Shown here: positions 50,138 through 62,187 of the stretch, one piece after another
Position numbering within the stretch: the first letter of the stretch is position 1
Layout: each line of letters opens with the position of its first letter
DNA from: Chara braunii
Lineage: Eukaryota; Streptophyta; Charophyceae; Charales; Characeae
Length of the DNA stretch: 64,000 bases
Direction of reading: 5' to 3'
Assembly (NCBI GenBank): GCA_003427395.1
Contig: BFEA01000020.1
Coordinates: forward strand, 411,466 to 475,465
Position numbers and translations under genes: made by a program
Notes under the pieces: generated by a model
Told to the model about the DNA's origin: nothing
Database searches by the model: none
The model's input: only the letters and a program-made list of their open reading frames with translations

Positions 50138-50145
50138 CTCTTATA
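50138..50145 (-). promoter_or_regulatory. Possible SEC16 TATA element
   Basis: On the minus strand TATAAGAG lies about 130 nt upstream of the SEC16 start codon, which would give a 5' untranslated region of about 100 nt containing several GGAGAGT repeats. No experimental support is visible in sequence. Confidence 0.3.
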
Positions 50146-50279
50146 CCGCACTGCCTCCGAGCCTCTTTTTGCCGAGGGGGATTGCCCCTGTGCGCTAAGC
50201 TTCGCCGGAACACCGGCGCAGCTCTTTTTTTTCCGGTCTGGCTCGCGCCGCCAGCCTCGGCGGTCCGGAATCCCCGAAC

Positions 50280-50350
50280 CTCCGGAAAACCCAGGATGAT
50301 ATGCCAGCCATCACTCTCCCATAGCCACGAGCCTCCGGAAAACCCAGAAT
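50280..50350. repeat. Short direct repeat CCTCCGGAAAACCCAG
   Basis: CCTCCGGAAAACCCAG occurs at 50280 and 50333, bracketing about 37 bp upstream of the SEC16 promoter; the second copy abuts the tail of the SINE at 50358. Confidence 0.8.
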
Positions 50351-50357
50351 GTTACGT

Positions 50358-50516
50358 TTTTAATTTTATTTTATTTTTTTCAAGGGCCATGGCCTTGAGA
50401 TATCATCATTGAACTGACTGGCCCCAGGTAATTCAGAATTCAGAATGGTTTTATTCTGATCATCTGGTTGTGTCTCTATTCGAACAGTTTGTGGGTGTAC
50501 GAGCTGAGCTAGGCCC
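50358..50516 (-). mobile_element. Full-length-looking tRNA-headed SINE
   Basis: On the minus strand: GGGCCTAGCTCAGCTCGTAC (A box), CACAAACTGTTCGAATAGAG (B-box-like), then GAATTACCTGGGGCCAGTC, AGTTCAATGATGATATC and TCAAGGCCATGGCCCTTG, ending in an A/T-rich tail. It gives the clearest joint view of head, body and tail for the family in this window. Confidence 0.75.
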
Positions 50517-50589
50517 ATCCGTAACCTTTTCACTTCGCTTGGGAAAGGTAGTGGTGGAAAGAACCGACACCAGGTCGGTTTTATGAAAT

Positions 50590-51125
50590 TGAAGCAACGG
50601 AAGGGTTGAACAGAGTGCTCTCAATTGTTTTAAAGCATTGTAAACGGCATCTACCCGCGAGGGTGGAGGCTGCTCGAGGGGTCCTGGTCGCATCACAAAT
50701 GAGGAAAACGCTAGGCATAAATATAATGAAGGAGTTGCGCCATTCATGTGGGCCAACTATATTTTTCATCAACCCCTATGAAAAGACAAGGGTCTGCGAG
50801 TCACCATCCTTCAAGGCGTATCCCTGCCCAGCTACCTATCCACGTAGGGTGACTATTATATATTGTGCTAGAGGTGAACCAGCTATGAGGAGTTTATTCT
50901 CGTTGTAGCATAGGAGAATGCATGGTAATGTTTTTGACTCATTGTCATGATCTCGTAAGGTCGCTGCATTGATCTCACCAAAACAACTTTAAGGTGACTT
51001 GTCGTCCCATAAAATTTAACATGTCCATGAGATGTGTTATCGAGGTCATCGACCCCTGCCGTTGCGTCAAGGATCTGCTTGATTGTATCATGCAATAGTT
51101 TATTTCTTTGACCCATCTCATCGAA
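50590..51125. other. Transition to AT-rich sequence; no gene
   Basis: GAGGTGAACCAGCTATGAGG with TTCTCGTTGTAGCATAGGAG has a diverged counterpart at 54725-54775. No coding signal. Confidence 0.4.
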
Positions 51126-51129
51126 ATAT

Positions 51130-51240
51130 ATCGATTTGGCAAAGTGCGCCAACTATACCTCTCACTATTTCTCGTGAAAGAAAAGGGTATCACGAGGCAG
51201 AACTTACCTCCACCGTAAGGGGTGTACCATTCATATATGG
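51130..51240 (+). repeat. Dispersed repeat R2, copy 1
   Basis: GTGCGCCAACTATACCTCTC, then TATCACGAGGCAGAACTTAC and CTCCACCGTAAGGG follow the order found at 54540, 63925 and (reverse) 61725. Confidence 0.6.
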
Positions 51241-51249
51241 ATGTATACC

Positions 51250-53735
51250 CAGTGAGCTATTAACCCATATATTGTGGTTTTTACATGTCATGTTTAAGGT
51301 GGACCAGTCGAGCATAACGGTACATACAACAACGTTCAAACGAAACTCATTTATGAGCAATCATTTTGTGTGTTAACCTCCCAAACGCAATCACAGGCCG
51401 ATCTTTCCAATCGCACGAGTCCAATCTTATCTTTACATGTCTCTAGTTTTGTTTCATTATCAACCCATAATTTATTTTATACAAAAATGATAAGTTATAA
51501 TTTTCGCAAATTCGTAAATATGTTGCGTGTGACACTTTAGCGGCACTATAATACCCATGTATGTAACACCTCACAAATTGTCAAAATTACTTTTTACACG
51601 ATACCCATGAATGTATGGTTTTTTCTGGGTTTTATGGTCGTGTACTGAATCTCATATGAAAAGCGTCGGGAAAGTCTTACTTCTTGCCACCAAGGGGTTG
51701 TGTATGTAGTCGTGTGCCCCTTCATCATTTGCGTTAAGCAAAACAAAGTTATCACAGTTGCATGACGCAAGAGTGGTCATGATTGACACTTTATAACAAT
51801 CTCAGTTTTCTATCTAAGACATACATGTTCTACTATCAATCCTAAAACGAAACCACACTACACTTATATTCATATTTTTAATCCCTCATAAATTTAGTTA
51901 TGCGTTGAGTCGGCGGTTGATTATGTCATACGATCAACGTCGACTTGACCATTTTAAGGAGTAATGTTTACGTTATTCGCTCGGTTGCTCGTAGTTTCAC
52001 CTTTTCACATCAAAATATACTACTTAGTCAAATATAAGGTTAATATTACATTCAAATTAGTTGATCACATAAAACATTAGAGAATTCTACATAAATATAC
52101 ATTGGTTTCATACAGATTATACCCATTTTATTTCAATAAGATGTATTCATCCATATATTGAAGTTTTCACGCAAAACAAAATGCAGTTACTCTTATTGTG
52201 ACAAATACAACTTGTCAATCCACTTTCCACATATTCAACCGCGCTTCGTTAAACATTCAATCCATTTAAATTTTTCACAAATGAACAAAATCAGAGATAT
52301 ATCAAATGCTTATGAGTTTAACGTTCAGTCTCGCCTTGATTTTCTCTTACACTAATAAATTATCTTCATCTTAATATTTTTCAACTTATCAATTTGCTTA
52401 TAATATTTTTCAACTTATCAATTTGTTTATGTCTTTCACAATCAAAAATCATTTGAGCATCAATAAATTGAAAATCTAATGAAATGTTTTTTTCATATAA
52501 GGTTCAAGTTTAAATATAATTGTTAACGTATACAAAGGTTAATCCGCAAACGGTTTGTTATCAATAATTAACATTTATTAGTTGATGATAAAAGTTTGTG
52601 ATTATTAAATCATCGGCTATAGTGTTTCACAAATCCTTGTAATAGTATGCGATTTGAATCAGAGACACAAACTACAGTATTATCTATGTATTTAAATCAA
52701 TAGAGAATACACTTCATTTTCACATCCCGATTTGATTTATAAATCTTTCGATAGAGACTTTGTCAGTCTCTCCCATAACCAAAGCAACTCTTACATCAAA
52801 CAAAAAATACAAATTTTATACTTATGATTGGTCTCCAATTTTTATTTATTTTTTTAACAAAAATATTTGACAATAATTTTTCTAAATGAATAAATTAAAA
52901 AAATAATAACAAAGTAACATTCCGAAAGATAATTCTAACTTATATATTAATTGGAGTACTTGACTCATCAAACTTCTTAAAAATTAGCACTCTTCTTAGG
53001 CTTAGTATAAATCTTGGCAGTATTTATTTTACCAAAATAAAATTTTTATATTTATAGTAAGTTATGCTTCTGCCAAAACATTTTTATTCCACTCTTTCAA
53101 TAGCATCACGATGTTATGGATAACAATTTTTTTATTACATTAAATTGTCAGTACTGTCTAAAGTCGTGGTACGCATGCAACTAGTCATTGTTACAATGTC
53201 GACACGTTTCCACTTAAATAAATTTATACTAACGCTAAATCGTGTTCATCCCAGCATGTTGGGGCACACATATGGCTACAACTTTCAGAGGTATGGATAG
53301 TTTAAAGTTAATTGTTATCATAATAGTCAATAAATAGAGAAAAAACTTGCATAATACATTACATAACTATAAAAACAATGTTGTAGGATACATTAGTATT
53401 TTAACGACAATTCGATAGGAGATCATCTTAAAATTTATGACATTAGATTTACATTACAGAGACATGTTCACTAATGTCAGTAAAATATTGAAAAAAAATT
53501 GAAGTTCAAAAGAAAAAAATTTATGAAATAAATATACATGATTATATAAAATATATACAAAATTATCGTTTTTTTTTTTTTTTCTTTTGTTCGTGGGGTT
53601 TCCCATCCTTTAAACTATTTATAAGCAGTTTATCCTTACACATGCTTCATATTCTACAAAAAGTGATGAAAACCAATAGTTGTATGTTATATAGTTGAAC
53701 TGTTCAACTTTCAGTCATCGATAAACTGTTCATAT
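51250..53735. other. AT-rich desert, no gene recognised
   Basis: Long A/T-rich sequence with frequent stops in all frames, a T-run at 53566-53583 and no repeat or protein that I can identify. Confidence 0.6.
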
Positions 53736-53739
53736 TTTG

Positions 53740-54266
53740 TAGCATCGTGTTTGCATTGGTGACCAAGCCTGAACGTCCGCGATCGAACGTGAACGAGAGT
53801 CAAAACCCTCTGAACGCGAACACAAAAATAATTAAAAATAAAATAAAATAAAATCATAAATTATATGAAATCAATATTACGTAGAATAATTGATGATGAT
53901 GATTGATGATTAAATCAAATTAAATGGTGAAAGTATGATAATTATAAACTTAGCATGACAAATCAGACAATCACACAGTCATTCGTATATCATAATCAAA
54001 CACATACATGCAAGAGACAATGAGTGCGAAAGACAACAATATACCAAATACTAAGTATGTTGTGTAGAATGGTAATACAAATAACTTTTGTTTGATAGGT
54101 CTGTTCAAATTCATAACAAAACTCGAGTTCAAAAAAAAAAAATATATATATATATTTTTTAATCATAAAAAATATATCTTCGACTGAACATGTTCGGGGG
54201 AGATTCAATCGAACAGTTGAACATGTTCGGACGTTCGAAAAAAAAACGAGCATATTCGGTGTGCTA
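53740..54266. mobile_element. GTTCG-rich inverted-repeat element, copy 2
   Basis: TAGCATCGTGTTTGCATTGG at the left matches copy 1 (998). CGAACGTGAACGAGAGTC, CAAAACCCTCTGAACGCG and AACACAAAAATAATT run parallel to its left part. The right end carries GAACATGTTCG twice and GGTGTGCTA. At 527 bp it is twice the length of copy 1 because of a longer A/T-rich middle. Confidence 0.65.
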
Positions 54267-54539
54267 CACAAATTGATACTATGTTAGTCAACAGTTAAGC
54301 ACATGACTTCGTGTTTTGATGACATTGTGATGAATTCGTGATAAAAATATGATGGAATTAAAATAAAATTATGATTTAATTATAAACAAAATTATGATGG
54401 AATTATAATAAAATTATGATGGAATCATGGCGTACGCCTAATAGGCTGGTTACAAATCAATATTGATGCATTCGTTACCGAGCACATCGGTCCCTCAAGG
54501 GGACCCTCCCGGTCGAGTCACGCAGGATGTTGCATAACT

Positions 54540-54850
54540 TGTCACAAAAAGCGTTTTGTCGCTCCGACTGAATGCGTCAATCATACCTCTCAGGTTCACT
54601 ACGACAGGATAGGGCCACGAGAGGCACAACTTACCTTTACCCTCGGGAGTTATCACCATTCCTTAGGCGAACATTTCCTCGTCGAGCGACAAAGCCCCGT
54701 GCGAAGGTTTTTCATATGTAATCACAGAGGTGGCTCGATCGAGGGTGTTTCTCATTCGTTGTAGCATTGGGGGGTATACGCAGTTAACGCCCGAATCAGA
54801 CCCACACAAGAATCGTCGCATGAGCCTCTGATATCTCGAACGCAATCCTA
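54540..54850 (+). repeat. Dispersed repeat R2, copy 2 (longest)
   Basis: GCGTCAATCATACCTCTCAG, TTCACTACGACAGGATAGGG, CCACGAGAGGCACAACTTAC and CTTTACCCTCGGGAG lead into further sequence ending near GGGACAGAAACCCTAAC (54861-54877). GC content is higher than in its surroundings. Confidence 0.6.
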
Positions 54851-55215
54851 CGTTGATGTCGGGACAGAAACCCTAACAAGAATATTTACCATGTTTTTTT
54901 CAATGTTAGACGTTGTTCAGTCTTCAGTATGAACTTTGTTTAAAAAAGTTTGACTTGATGAAATGAAAGTATTGCCAAACCCTATTTTAACTCGTCCATC
55001 GATTAAAAAATCAAAATTATTGTGTTTAAAAGCAAACATTTGACTATCGGCGGGATGAGAAGTTAGGAGAGGGTCGAAAAGGCAAACGGTCGTGGAGGTA
55101 CTGAATTTAAATTTATTCGCTTTTAAAATTATGACACGCGGTTGTTAAGCTGCGCTATTCAGGGTTTTAAGGAGAAGTCAAGCGACTGCATTACATATGC
55201 AACAACGACATTAGT

Positions 55216-55473
55216 GTGCAGAGAGTTTTTGACCGACTAGGTTGGGGAAAAAAAAAGACTTACAGGGATTCAACGCCAACACGGGTAAATCGGAAGGCCT
55301 GCATCCTATCTTGGTGGGATGGTTGTGAGTTTGCACTTGGGATCGGTAGGCGGTTTGAGGGGCGGGAACAAGCTGAAGTCTGCTATGTCGCTGACTGGCT
55401 AGCTGTGCTAGGCCTAAGTCTTAATAACGAAGAGTTGTTCCTGTTCAGCATGAGACAAGAGCTAGCCCAGTAG
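55216..55473 (+). other. 85-codon open frame, unassigned
   Basis: A single frame with no recognised motif; GCTAGCTGTGCTAGGCC near 55398 resembles the head of the SINE family, so the frame is probably accidental within repeat debris. Confidence 0.2.
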
Positions 55474-55539
55474 ATTCACGCACCAGACTTTCACCCGACA
55501 GATACCAGGATCAAGCCCGATACTGCGTTACTTGGGTTA

Positions 55540-55649
55540 GCTTCTTTTGGTGTGATCACTTACATAACGCAACCAAGATCGGTTACGCGAGATTAGTATG
55601 GCCCTGCCCAAGGATGACACGTATAAATCAAGAATTGGTCCAAGTTTTT
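55540..55649 (+). ncRNA. U6 snRNA-like sequence, copy 2 (pseudogene)
   Basis: GAGATTAGTATGGCCCTGCC, CAAGGATGACACGTATAAAT and CAAGAATTGGTCCAAGTTTT match the 3' two thirds of U6, followed by a TTTTT terminator-like run. The 5' third is strongly diverged, the ACAGAGA box is lost (ACGCGAG) and the AGC triad reads AGT. About 40 bp downstream, TTTGGTCTGTGTTTCAATAG is a minus-strand piece of the SINE head. Confidence 0.7.
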
Positions 55650-56154
55650 CTCTACAATGTTCGATCACATAAAGCATCAAACTTTGGTCTGTGTTTCAAT
55701 AGGGTAGGGGTATGTTCCGAATGCACTGTTGGGGGAACAGGCCATTGGTTTCAACCAACGAACGAAGAGAAGAAAAAAAAAATGGAATGTAAAAGGAAAA
55801 AAAAAAATACAAACTCAACTACGAGCGCCAAGTGACGCGTATCAGAGATCATACTCCCAAACTGACAATGAGGCGTCCGTTTTAGGCGGACATCCATTTT
55901 GTTATTGATAGTTTTTTTCGTATTTTTTCTGTTTTTTTTTTTCAATGTTTTTTTCAAATTATTCCTCCCTCTCCCCACCTCCCCGCCCTTCCTGTGACTC
56001 TGAGTAGCACCACTTGTAACGACCACCTCCTGCATACCCAACATACCAAAATTATGGTGGAGTATTTTTTCAGGTTTTAGTGAAATGTTTATTCGAAGGG
56101 GGAGGGGATGTTGTATCTGCCCGTTTTGGGAAACGGGTTGCAACCGCATGAGAC

Positions 56155-56240
56155 GCAACAAGCCTCCCCATTGTGGTTGGAATCGAACTTGGGTCTGGAA
56201 GTCAACAGTTCGTCGACTGTTCAATTCAGCTAAGTTTTCT
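56155..56240 (-). mobile_element. tRNA-like SINE head
   Basis: On the minus strand AACTTAGCTGAATTGAACAG (A-box-like) is followed by ACCCAAGTTCGATTCCAACC, a good B box. The body toward the left is not clear. It lies in AT-rich sequence. Confidence 0.5.
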
Positions 56241-56244
56241 TTCC

Positions 56245-59200
56245 GTTTGTTTTCTCTGTTTTTTGTTATTTTTGTTTTTTTTCTCTCTTTGTTCGCCCCC
56301 CCCCCCATTTTGTGGTCGCTGATATGTAGGGAGAAAGGGGAAACGGGGTGGGGACTTACAGATAGTTGGACGTCACATTTGATTAAAAAAAAAAAAAAAT
56401 AAGGCAGTTATGCCTCGTGATCGTGGATGGAACAACTAGTTTGGTTGTGTGGGAACACAAAAGGTTTCGACTCCGGGATCGTCGATCGCACGACCGATGT
56501 CGCTACGCGTGAAAGAGGGAGAGTTGAGGGAGTTGGCGAGAGAAACGGGGGGGGTTGGTAGGAGGTTCCCTCCCCGTTTTCGGAAGAGGGCAGAGGAAAA
56601 GAAGGAGGTGTTCGTGCTTCAACAACACACGCCTAGCCGAGGTAAGAGCCAAGCGAGTTGTAATCATAATTAGTTCTATTTTTATTTTTATTTTTATTTT
56701 TATATTGTTTGTTTTCTTTATTTACTGCATCAGCGAGAGGAAACTTATCCTCATGAGGTGCTACCTTTGGCAGAAACTGCTAGAGGTAACTGTCAGACTC
56801 TCATTTTTAGAGCAAGCCTGAACATGAAAGCGCGGAGAAGGAAAAGGCTGAGTACAACATTGTGAGAACGAGACCAGATATATTAAACTGAAAGAGGTTG
56901 TATCTTTCCAACCATTTATCAGAAAAATAAAAGAAAAACCGTTTTGAAAATGCCGTGATCTCATCTATCTCGTGAAACTCCGAGATAGTTGAGATAAACG
57001 AGGAAAAAAATGATGCAGTTGAAGAAACTGCCCCCACTAAGGCCGTGTTTGTCGTGCGACCAAAGTTAATCTTTGATGTTCACCAGATCAAGGTCTCCTG
57101 TGAGTCCGCGATTTTGCCTAGGGACTGGAGTGATGGCCAACCATCCTCAGCCACTATAAAAAAACATTTGTCCCCAACTGCCACACAAAAACACTCGTGT
57201 TTCCAGTGTGTGACAACACACTTGAGTGTTGTTGGGTTGATGGAGAGGTTGTCGAAGACAACGTGGGAGGAAGTTGGAGGTCTGCAGTGAAGCTTGGAGA
57301 ACAAGGAGGACAACCATAGCCGAGATATGGAACACTCTCCTCCACTTCCTTTTGTCTGATGTTGGTCTGATGGGATTGCCCTTGAAATTTTGTGCGACCA
57401 AGGCTTCACGGTGGGAGTGCACTTTGAGACTAAATCTTGTCCAGGGCCCAAATTTTATTAATTTGGCGGTAAGTTTTGAGCGGCAACAACAGACTTCAAA
57501 ACCATATTGATGGTGGTACCGGCGAGCTAGACTGTTTTTCAACTTTTATGGAGAGATGCTCCCGATTGTTTTCCCACGTCAACAACAATAGTTTTTGCAG
57601 CGTTATGTTGCCGATATTGGGATTTGTCAGACGACAATAATTGAAGGGAAAATGTTGGATTTTTTTTTATGCGTCACGAGGCTCACCATCAACGTCGATG
57701 AATGGGTGAATTGCAGAGAAACTACTGCAGCGGTACGGGGGGTATTATTAAAGGTGTCGGTGATAGTCTACATATTGGACCGGGCTTGTGAAAGTGGAAC
57801 GACACACTCTCACATTATACGACCCTTTTTTTCTGGGTGCTCAAGGAAAATTTGAATGAAAGGAAAGCTTGATTGGACATGCTTGTGTGGGACACTAGGT
57901 CTGACTTGAGTAGGTTTCTTGTTGGTTGTATTGTTGGGTTGTTGGTTTTGCTTGGCATGCAGGTGGGTGAAGTGGAAGTATGTGGGGAAAAAATGCATAT
58001 TTTGTTGAACGAGGAGATGAGGAAGTTAAATGTTCCCCTGCACTTTTCTGTGTTGTTTTCAAATGCTTATCAAGTAAATAATAAAACTTTTTAGGCTAAA
58101 AGTAACGAGGGCCGGAAAAAGAACGGAAAAAAAAAACAAAACAAAAAACATGAAAAAATAATGAACGAACTTATTTTAAACCTAAGGTTCCCTTTTTATA
58201 TTTCAAAGACCCTTTCGACTTGTTCCCGTCCAAACGAGTCCCGACTCTCTTTTTGCCCTAAATTTTTATTTCGTCTAAGTTGCTTTCACGTGTAGTGGTT
58301 CAGGGTAGTTGACCTGACTCTAAAGTCTGAGGGTTTCCTCACTCTAGGAGGTAATCTGAGGAGGGGGGTTGTTGCTTTAGGAGCCGGCTCTATTAATGAC
58401 CAAGAGTGGATCGATTAACGGGGCGAGTACTTTGTCGGTTAGGTGGAGACGACCCGACTTCTGGGTTCCGAGCCTCTGGCTCGGGCTAGGAGGAGGAGTA
58501 CTCCAAACATGTTCCTAGAAAGTAGGACGTGTGATGATTAGGAGTCAGAGTTGGTTTTCTCGCACGTCTACTTGAGAAAAACACTGAATTAGCAGACCCT
58601 CAGGTGAACGCATTAGGTGTTTCCTTCAGTTTTAAAGATTGACACTAATAGAAGCTCGACATGTTTTGACACAAGCAATACACGGAGTGAAAGTAGGTAT
58701 TTTCCGTCCCGAAAAGCACGCACCATAAGAATAGCGAAGTCGGGATGAGGGATCAGGGAAATAAGTTATGAGTTGTCAATCAAAGGGTGCTAGTGAAATA
58801 GACAGAGGACTGTAAAAAAAAAAAAAAAAAAATGTATATCAGTTTGACTGAACTTAACAACTTACGAGGGGGTCAAACTTAACAACTTACGAGGGTCATT
58901 TGTGTTTTTTTTTTCCAGATGCTTACGATACTTGTGGTTGTTGTGTTATTTCCGAACAGAGAAGTTAGTGCAGGGTACGTAGTCCAGACAAGGAGGCACA
59001 AATTTAACTTAAAACAAGTTGATTGCAATGGTTATAACTCAGCTATTGTATTTTCTTCCAGAAGAGAGTTGAGTATGAATTGAGGTACGATCAGAAACCC
59101 ATCGTGAACCTATTTATTTATAACCTCAACTTATTTGCAAATCTTTGAACCAAGTTTGTTCGAGCCTGGAGGGTAGACTTACGCATTATTTATAAATTCG

Positions 59201-61720
59201 AAGACAAGGAGTTGTGAGCACAGTATGACCATAAGATTAGATGGTTGTATCTCAGGCTTATTACGTACTAGGATGCTCGTATGGAACGACATCGAGTTCC
59301 TCAAATGACTTTGTGTCAATCAGTTTGAAATGGTCGACAAACAGTCACCTATTGGTGTGAGGTGAGTAACTTACAGTCACTTTTGGGAGCGTAGGCTGAT
59401 TCGGTGGATTGGAATGAGGAAAACAAACTTCACACATAAAAATGTTTAAAACTCGAGATGAAAGGAGTATTTACTAAAACAGATGTCAGGTATGTGAGCG
59501 GTGACAATTTTTTTTTGTACAGTCAATAAAGCAAGTGATTGGATGTCAACCTCGGAAGAGAATGTGATTGACATGGAACGAACATGAACGATTAATCTTC
59601 GATCCGTTTCTCGTTTTTTCCGTGAGGGATAACTCACAATTTTGGGAACTTACGACATTTATTGCAGAGATGTCTGTTTAGAAATAGTACTACAAAAGAC
59701 ATTATTTAGTATGACTTTGTTCTACGAAGAAACGACGAAGTTGCACACCGTCTGGTTCGACACAGTGATGCGTAGTCTTAGTATGTAGGCAATTCCGGAA
59801 GTTAAAATGTTTTTTTTTTTGTGATGCTACTGCGCTAAAATGAGCAGCATGATTCTTTTGCATAAGGCAAAATCTGTCATCGAACGCTCGGCAACAGATT
59901 TCGACGCTTCAGGCGAGTTGTTTTTTCTACAGAGGAGTTTGAGCACGAGAACTTGAAGCGTCGATTTTTTGGGCTAATTAATCCTTGATGTAGTTTTTTT
60001 GTGGACAGATTGACGATGGCTGGCGTGACCTTACTATGATCAAGTATCTTCTCGTCCACCATACGCCTTATGTCACTTTGTTCGTGGGGGCAGAGCAACT
60101 TTCAATAATTCGAGACGGTCCGCCGACTTGTTGGATTGGTTTTATCGGAATGCTTCGAGATGGTTAGAGATTCTTTCCAGACTCACGAGCGGATGTTCGA
60201 ACCAATGTGGCTTGAACTCCTAGGGAATTTTATGGTTATACCTTGTATTTCCATCACGCGAGTAACCTCCAATGTCTCTCTCGAATCATTGTGAGTGTTA
60301 AAATTACCTAGTCCGGCGAGCACTTTGTCGTCATCGAGATTTGGGACACGGAGACAAGACACTCTCATTTGGATTGAGCCCACCGTTCTGAGCGATAATA
60401 TGGAGGCTAGACTCACAGATGACCTCACTTTATGGTACACGGACAGTCAGGGTTATGCGAGGCGGACGTGTCATGACCTTGATTTTTGATGATAATGCGC
60501 TCACACGTTTCAACTCGTTAGAGACTCATGACTCTGAGGGACGCTAGCTTTGTCATGGTTAAACGCGTCCTCTGAAGATTTCATCTGATTTCCAGAGATA
60601 TCATACATCCCACTGACTCATGGCTTCATTAGATAATCACATAAAAAAAAAAAAAAACTTTATTTAGATAGGAGCGTCGGATGGATAATATCAAAATTGC
60701 CCCGATGATCTTACTATTATGCTTTCGCATTGAGGGGTAATTGCATGAGGAGGGCTAACATGGCTAACACGTGTCGTCGGTCAAGGCAAAAATTTACCAC
60801 AAGTAGGAGTGAGATAATTTTTATGCATAGGCGGACGACAACTCATAAGAAACAATACGAGCTTTCAACTCGCATTGATAGTCGTTACCGGTCCAGGGGT
60901 CGCATGAAGACAGCGTAATAAAACCAAGAGCAAAAAGAGAGAGATGAAGTACACCTTTAAGTTAATCGTTGGGCGTCGCCGATTAGCCCAACCGTATTAT
61001 GTGAGAATATTTTGGAGTTGCGTGAAGAGGAGAATCTTGATTAGGATAAGACTTCTGTGGGGCAGCCTGAGGTACGACTCAAAGATCTGACATGAGAGAA
61101 ATGTCTGCATGTTTCAATTAGTCGTAGTTTGATTGAACTAAAGAAAGGGGGGGGTCCTGTACATTAGACAGAGAGTCCCACTTACATTGTATCTTTTTAC
61201 AGTTTCACCATTTTTTTTAGGAGCGTGACTCGAAAATTCAACTATATCAAAGGCGAGAATAAATGTTTTTTGCAAGTCAATTCATCAAATTAAGTCAAAC
61301 AGTATTCAGTAACATCAAGTTTAACATCATGTTGATTTTCTTGACTTGCTGAACCAGCCGAGTATGAGGAGTTTTTTTGAATGGTTGCTGAAATTTTGGT
61401 TACGTGAAAACATTAAAGGTTGATTTTTGATATGGGGTGCTTTGTTGATGATTTCTGTGTTCTGCTACAATGATTTTTTTTTTAGAATTTTGTGCAAGAG
61501 GCCAGGATTAATTAATTGGTTTTCACATTCGGTTGAAACCGTCCTAGTTTACCGACGTATGCCTTGAGCTTGAAAAATCATCGCCCCTAGCAATGGGCAA
61601 CATCCGAGGTACGATAAAATTTTACCCATGTCTACCTATGCTACAGTGAAACCAACAAACACGCTCGACTGACCTACCTCTGCAATCGCATGTAAAAAAT
61701 TTTGCATATGGGTCAGTGAC
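56245..61720. other. Non-coding, decayed sequence; no gene recognised
   Basis: Short frames only (for example 57045-57290 and 57595-57855 plus), none with a family signature. A GC-richer island at 58300-58560 contains TAGTGGTTCAGGGTAGTTG, which recalls a tRNA D-arm, but no B box or acceptor stem follows at the right distance. Confidence 0.5.
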
Positions 61721-61724
61721 ACTG

Positions 61725-61815
61725 TAGAGATATGCCCCTAAGGGTGGTGAAAACCCGTTAGGGAAGGTAAGTTGTGCCCCGAGAAAACCTATTCTGTCGC
61801 AGGGGAATGAGGAAA
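61725..61815 (-). repeat. Dispersed repeat R2, copy 3 (reverse orientation)
   Basis: In reverse complement: CCCCTGCGACAGAATAGG, CGGGGCACAACTTACCTTCC and GGGTTTTCACCACC, parallel to 54590-54660. Confidence 0.6.
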
Positions 61816-62187
61816 ATGCGCCCGGCCAGAGCAACGAGAGGAAAACGTTACCTCGTCCCTTCTGAGATTGTTTCGATGTTGTCTCCAAATTGTCTCTCAT
61901 GTTTTGTTTAACTCCAGCGTGACATGGTCGAGAGGACTCTCGCCTTTCGTGGAAAAGGTGGAAGTCGATGCGCTCGACAGGTGGCGTCGTTGCCAAACGT
62001 AACGACTAGATATAGTTTGTCCCTGGTGGAACAATAATTTAGTAAGAAAATATTATGAAGTTATGATTTAAGCTTACTTTTATTTGTTTTATGATGAAGA
62101 ACTAGTAAATATTTACAAAATGAGAAATGAGAAGTGAATTTCATTAAGGTATTAATGTATGGTGTCATTGTTTTTGTGACACTTAAG

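Noticed and set aside
58295-58480. Possible tRNA gene (TAGTGGTTCAGGG... then GGGTTCCGAGCC)
   Set aside because: The spacing between putative boxes is far too long and no acceptor stem pairs.
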